A stretch of 64,000 nucleotides of DNA, taken from the NCBI RefSeq assembly GCF_014673495.1, contig NZ_CP051006.1, forward strand, positions 6,471,001-6,535,000. The letters run 5' to 3'. The stretch's first letter is position 1. Every line of letters begins with the position of its first letter. The position numbers and the translations under genes are program-made. Shown here in pieces: positions 61,659-64,000 of this stretch. Below the pieces are notes generated by a model. The model was not told the origin of the DNA. It ran no database searches and worked only from the letters and a program-made list of their open reading frames with translations. Origin of the DNA: Streptomyces griseofuscus (GTDB lineage: Bacteria > Actinomycetota > Actinomycetes > Streptomycetales > Streptomycetaceae).

Positions 61659-61749
61659 CCAGCCCACCTCCCGTGCGCACCTGCCCACCCCCCGGCGGGC
61701 TTGGATCAACTCTGGACGGGCGCGCCGAGATGGACAACGCAATAAAAAA

Positions 61750-61787
61750 TGCCCGCCTCCGATCACTTCCAAGACCGGAGGCGGGCA
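61750..61787 (-). terminator. Intrinsic terminator of the PEBP-Spo0M operon
   Basis: 12-bp stem TGCCCGCCTCCG/CGGAGGCGGGCA with 14-nt loop. On the minus strand it is followed at once by TTTTTTATT, a complete T-tract, rare in this GC-rich genome. Confidence 0.9.
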
Positions 61788-61826
61788 AACGTTCAATGAA
61801 CGCTTGGCTCAAACGAGGCGGGGCGG

Positions 61827-62366
61827 TCAGCCCTGCTCGGTGTTCTCGTACTCGCCGATGAGCTGCGCCCGCGCGATCGCGTGGAAGCGCAGATTGAACC
61901 CGACAAAGGCCGGCGAGGCGTCCGCGTCGGGACCCAGCTTCTCCTGGTCCACCGCGTACACCGTGAACACATAACGGTGCGCGCCGTCACCGGGCGGCGG
62001 GGCGGCGCCGCCGAAGTCCCGCGTCCCGTAGTCGTTGCGCGCGTGTACGGCGCCCTCGGGCAGGCCCTCGAACTTGCCGCTCGCCGCACCCGCGGGCAGC
62101 TCCGTCACCGAGGCCGGGATGTCGAACAGAACCCAGTGCCAGAACCCGCTGCCGGTGGGCGCGTCCGGGTCGTAGCAGGTCACAGCGAAGCTCTTGGTCT
62201 CCGGCGGGAAGCCCTCCCACCGCAGGTGCGGCGAGGTGTTCCCGTCCGCGTAGACCTGAGCGCCCTTGAGCGTGGCGCCCTCCTGGACGTCCTCGCTGGT
62301 CACCGTGAACGACGGCACCGGCGGGTGGAAGTCATGGGGGAGCGGTCGCCGCTTCAGCTCGGTCAC
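61827..62366 (-). CDS. YbhB/YbcL-type PEBP (Raf kinase inhibitor-like) protein
   Basis: A 179-aa phosphatidylethanolamine-binding-family protein: FTVTSEDVQEGATL, HLRWEGFPPETKSFAVTCYDPDAPTGSGFWHWVLFDIPA (ligand-pocket DPDAP and GxHxW positions), ARNDYGTRDFGG and RYVFTVYAVD. No signal peptide, so cytoplasmic. GTG 62366 is preceded by AGGAGGT. It follows the Spo0M gene by 44 bp in the same direction. Confidence 0.92.
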   Translation of the reverse strand: MTELKRRPLPHDFHPPVPSFTVTSEDVQEGATLKGAQVYADGNTSPHLRWEGFPPETKSFAVTCYDPDAPTGSGFWHWVLFDIPASVTELPAGAASGKFEGLPEGAVHARNDYGTRDFGGAAPPPGDGAHRYVFTVYAVDQEKLGPDADASPAFVGFNLRFHAIARAQLIGEYENTEQG

Positions 62367-62410
62367 CTTGGTACCTCCTGATCGAAGATCTGGAAAGAAC
62401 AGAGCGAACT

Positions 62411-63193
62411 CTAGAGCCAGTTGCGCCGGCTGCCGACCTCGGAGAGCCACTGGTTGAGGTACGCCGCCCAATCGGTTCCCTGCCAGTCGTGGTGGCCCAC
62501 CTGGAAGGAGCGGTAGGTGTCCGAGCCCTCGCTGAACAGACCCGCCTTCTTGTCCATCTCCAGGACGACGTCCATGGCGTGCTCGTCGGCCACGAAACTC
62601 AGCTCGACCTGGTTCAGGCCCCGGTACTGGGACGGCGGGTAGAACTCGATCTCCTGGTAGAACGGCAGCCGCTGCCGGGTACCCCGGATATGGCCGCGCT
62701 CCATGTCGGCGTTCTTGAAACGGAATCCGAGGGCGATGAACGCGTCCAGGATCGCCTGCTGCGCCGGCAGCGGGTGCACATTGACCGGGTCCAGGTCGCC
62801 GGAGTCGACGGCCCGGGCGATCGCCAGCTCGGTCGTCACCCCGATGTGCATCCCGCGCAGCTCCTGGCCGTCGATCATCGTCACCGGCGTCTCCCAGGGA
62901 ATCTCCAGGCCGAACGGCACCGCGTGCACGGCACCCGCCTGAAGTTCGAAGGCACCGCCGAGTCGCACCTTGGCGAACTCGATGTCCTGCTTGTACTCCT
63001 CGTCGCCGCTCTCGACCTCGACCCGCGCCTGAAGACCGACGGACAGCCCCTCGATGGCCTGGTTCACGGAACCGCCCTGGATCCGCACCTCACCCTGGAC
63101 CACGCCACCCGGTACGACATTCACCTCGGTCAGCACCGTCTCGACCGAGGCACCGCCGGCTCCGAGGCTCGCGAGCAGCTTCTTGAACGCCAT
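62411..63193 (-). CDS. spo0M: Spo0M-like sporulation-control protein
   Basis: A 260-aa arrestin-like beta protein. FKKLLASLGAGGASVETVLTEVNVVPGGVVQGEVRIQGGSVNQAIEGL is the family opening. The region GHIRGTRQRLPFYQEIEFYPPSQYRG and the last helix VGHHDWQGTDWAAYLNQWLSEVG are also typical. Spo0M tunes sporulation in Bacillus; the role in Streptomyces is not shown by sequence. ATG 63193 with AGGGAGA upstream. First gene of a pair with PEBP. Confidence 0.92.
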   Translation of the reverse strand: MAFKKLLASLGAGGASVETVLTEVNVVPGGVVQGEVRIQGGSVNQAIEGLSVGLQARVEVESGDEEYKQDIEFAKVRLGGAFELQAGAVHAVPFGLEIPWETPVTMIDGQELRGMHIGVTTELAIARAVDSGDLDPVNVHPLPAQQAILDAFIALGFRFKNADMERGHIRGTRQRLPFYQEIEFYPPSQYRGLNQVELSFVADEHAMDVVLEMDKKAGLFSEGSDTYRSFQVGHHDWQGTDWAAYLNQWLSEVGSRRNWL

Positions 63194-63306
63194 TGACTCT
63201 CCCTTTACGAACGGACCTCGCCCCTACAAACGCGATCACCCCCATGCCCGGTTCCGCCCCGGCCGTGCCCCGTCCGGACCAGCCCCGTGGACTACCCTCG
63301 GACGGC

Positions 63307-63957
63307 ATGATCGCGCCCCGGGACCGTATGCCACTGCCCAGGAAATTCTTCGACCGCCCGGTCCTCGACGTCGCCCCCGACCTCCTCGGCCGCGTCCTGG
63401 TCCGCACGACACCCGACGGCCCGATCTCGGTACGCCTGACCGAGGTCGAGGCGTACGACGGCCCGAACGACCCGGGCTCCCACGCCTACCGCGGCCGCAC
63501 CCCACGCAACGCGGTGATGTTCGGGGAGCCCGGACATGTGTACGTCTACTTCACCTACGGCATGTGGCACTGCATGAACCTGGTCTGCGGTCCCGAGGGC
63601 AGGGCGAGCGCCGTACTGCTGCGGGCCGGCGAGGTCGTCGAGGGCGTGGAGCTGGCCCGCAAGCGCCGGCCCTCGGCCCGCAATGACAGGGAACTGGCCA
63701 AGGGCCCGGCCCGGCTCGCCACCGCGCTGGAGGTCGACCGCGCCCTGGACGGCACGGACGCCTGCACCGCGGGCGAGACTCCGCTGCGGATCCTGACCGG
63801 CACCCCCGTCCCCGTCGAACAGGTACGCAGCGGTCCGCGCACCGGCGTCGCGGGGGAGGGCGGGAACGGTGAGGTCCACCCCTGGCGTTACTGGGTGGCC
63901 GACGATCCGACGGTGAGTCCGTACCGGGCCCATGTCCCGCGGCGCAGGCGAAGTTGA
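63307..63957 (+). CDS. 3-methyladenine DNA glycosylase (AAG/MPG type)
   Basis: A 216-aa base-excision repair enzyme. The opening PLPRKFFDRPVLDVAPDLLGRVLVR, the catalytic Glu/Tyr block VRLTEVEAYDGPNDPGSHAYRGRTPRNAVMFGEPGHVYVYFTYGMWHCMNLVC and LLRAGEVVEG are diagnostic of the mammalian-type AAG fold. ATG 63307. The stop codon lies inside the -35 element of a promoter that points off the window. Confidence 0.95.
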   Translation: MIAPRDRMPLPRKFFDRPVLDVAPDLLGRVLVRTTPDGPISVRLTEVEAYDGPNDPGSHAYRGRTPRNAVMFGEPGHVYVYFTYGMWHCMNLVCGPEGRASAVLLRAGEVVEGVELARKRRPSARNDRELAKGPARLATALEVDRALDGTDACTAGETPLRILTGTPVPVEQVRSGPRTGVAGEGGNGEVHPWRYWVADDPTVSPYRAHVPRRRRS

Positions 63958-63982
63958 CTCGCCCCCCGAAGGTGCGTAATGT
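63954..63982 (+). promoter_or_regulatory. Near-consensus sigma-HrdB promoter
   Basis: TTGACT (63954-63959), a 17-bp spacer, and TAATGT (63977-63982). Spacing is optimal and both boxes are close to consensus. It begins inside the mpg-type gene stop codon and drives a gene beyond base 64000. The strong match suggests a stable-RNA gene, which is an inference. Confidence 0.75.
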
Positions 63983-64000
63983 ATCCCGAGCCGCTGAACC

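Overview
The window reads as chromosomal core DNA of a Streptomyces (or very close actinomycete). Base composition is strongly GC-rich with third codon positions almost always G or C. GTG starts and 4-bp ATGA/GTGA gene overlaps are common. The gene content includes a chaplin, AmaP/Asp23 proteins, an Spo0M homologue, FHA-ABC proteins, an InhA-type FabI and a c-di-AMP riboswitch on a cell-wall hydrolase. No tRNA or rRNA gene was recognised inside the window, but a near-consensus promoter at 63954-63982 points out of its right end.

Left part (1-12.5 kb): a late cobalamin operon on the minus strand (cobD, cobQ, cobN, chelatase ATPase), every junction a 4-bp overlap, under a cobalamin riboswitch and a possible 19-codon leader ORF. 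Beside it are a PiT phosphate transporter preceded by PHO-box-like repeats, a secreted GH25 muramidase, a class II aldolase and an alpha/beta hydrolase. From 12.6 to 28 kb come housekeeping and lineage genes: an ABC-F ATPase with a possible leaderless leader peptide, an enoyl-CoA hydratase, a five-gene Asp23/AmaP envelope-stress operon, an SDR-GH15 pair, SURF1, a DEDDh exonuclease with a BRCT-like tail, a VIT/CCC1-type protein and a CoA-transferase. From 28.4 to 36 kb: a secreted subtilase, DUF485-ActP acetate symporter, moaA, small membrane proteins and tyrS.

The most unusual stretch is 36.0-42.0 kb. The TldE and TldD protease-subunit genes, which should form one operon, are split by a decayed 3-kb pSAM2-like integrative element (rep, xis, int). 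The rep gene is broken by three frameshifts, the first lying on a perfect 19-bp inverted repeat. The integrase has His where the first catalytic Arg belongs. The last ~88 codons of tldD have foreign, AT-tolerant codon use and appear to have been supplied by the element, while only 33 bp of the original tldD end survive next to tldE. I infer an element that integrated inside tldD, repaired the gene with its own tail, then lost its left end and became fixed.

Right part (42-64 kb): fabG-fabI, a divergent GntR/MFS pair with an operator over both -10 boxes, a SixA-type phosphatase, serB, an FHA-ABC transporter, a lytic transglycosylase behind a ydaO-type (c-di-AMP) riboswitch, a queA-like gene with an SDR, a GAF histidine kinase/LuxR regulator pair, a cysteine-free (ChpE-type) chaplin, an ABC ATPase, the NfeD-SPFH pair, an HNH protein, a PEBP-Spo0M pair and a 3-methyladenine glycosylase.

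All identifications come from reading motifs by eye. No database search was run, so family names without a motif should be taken as recall-based.
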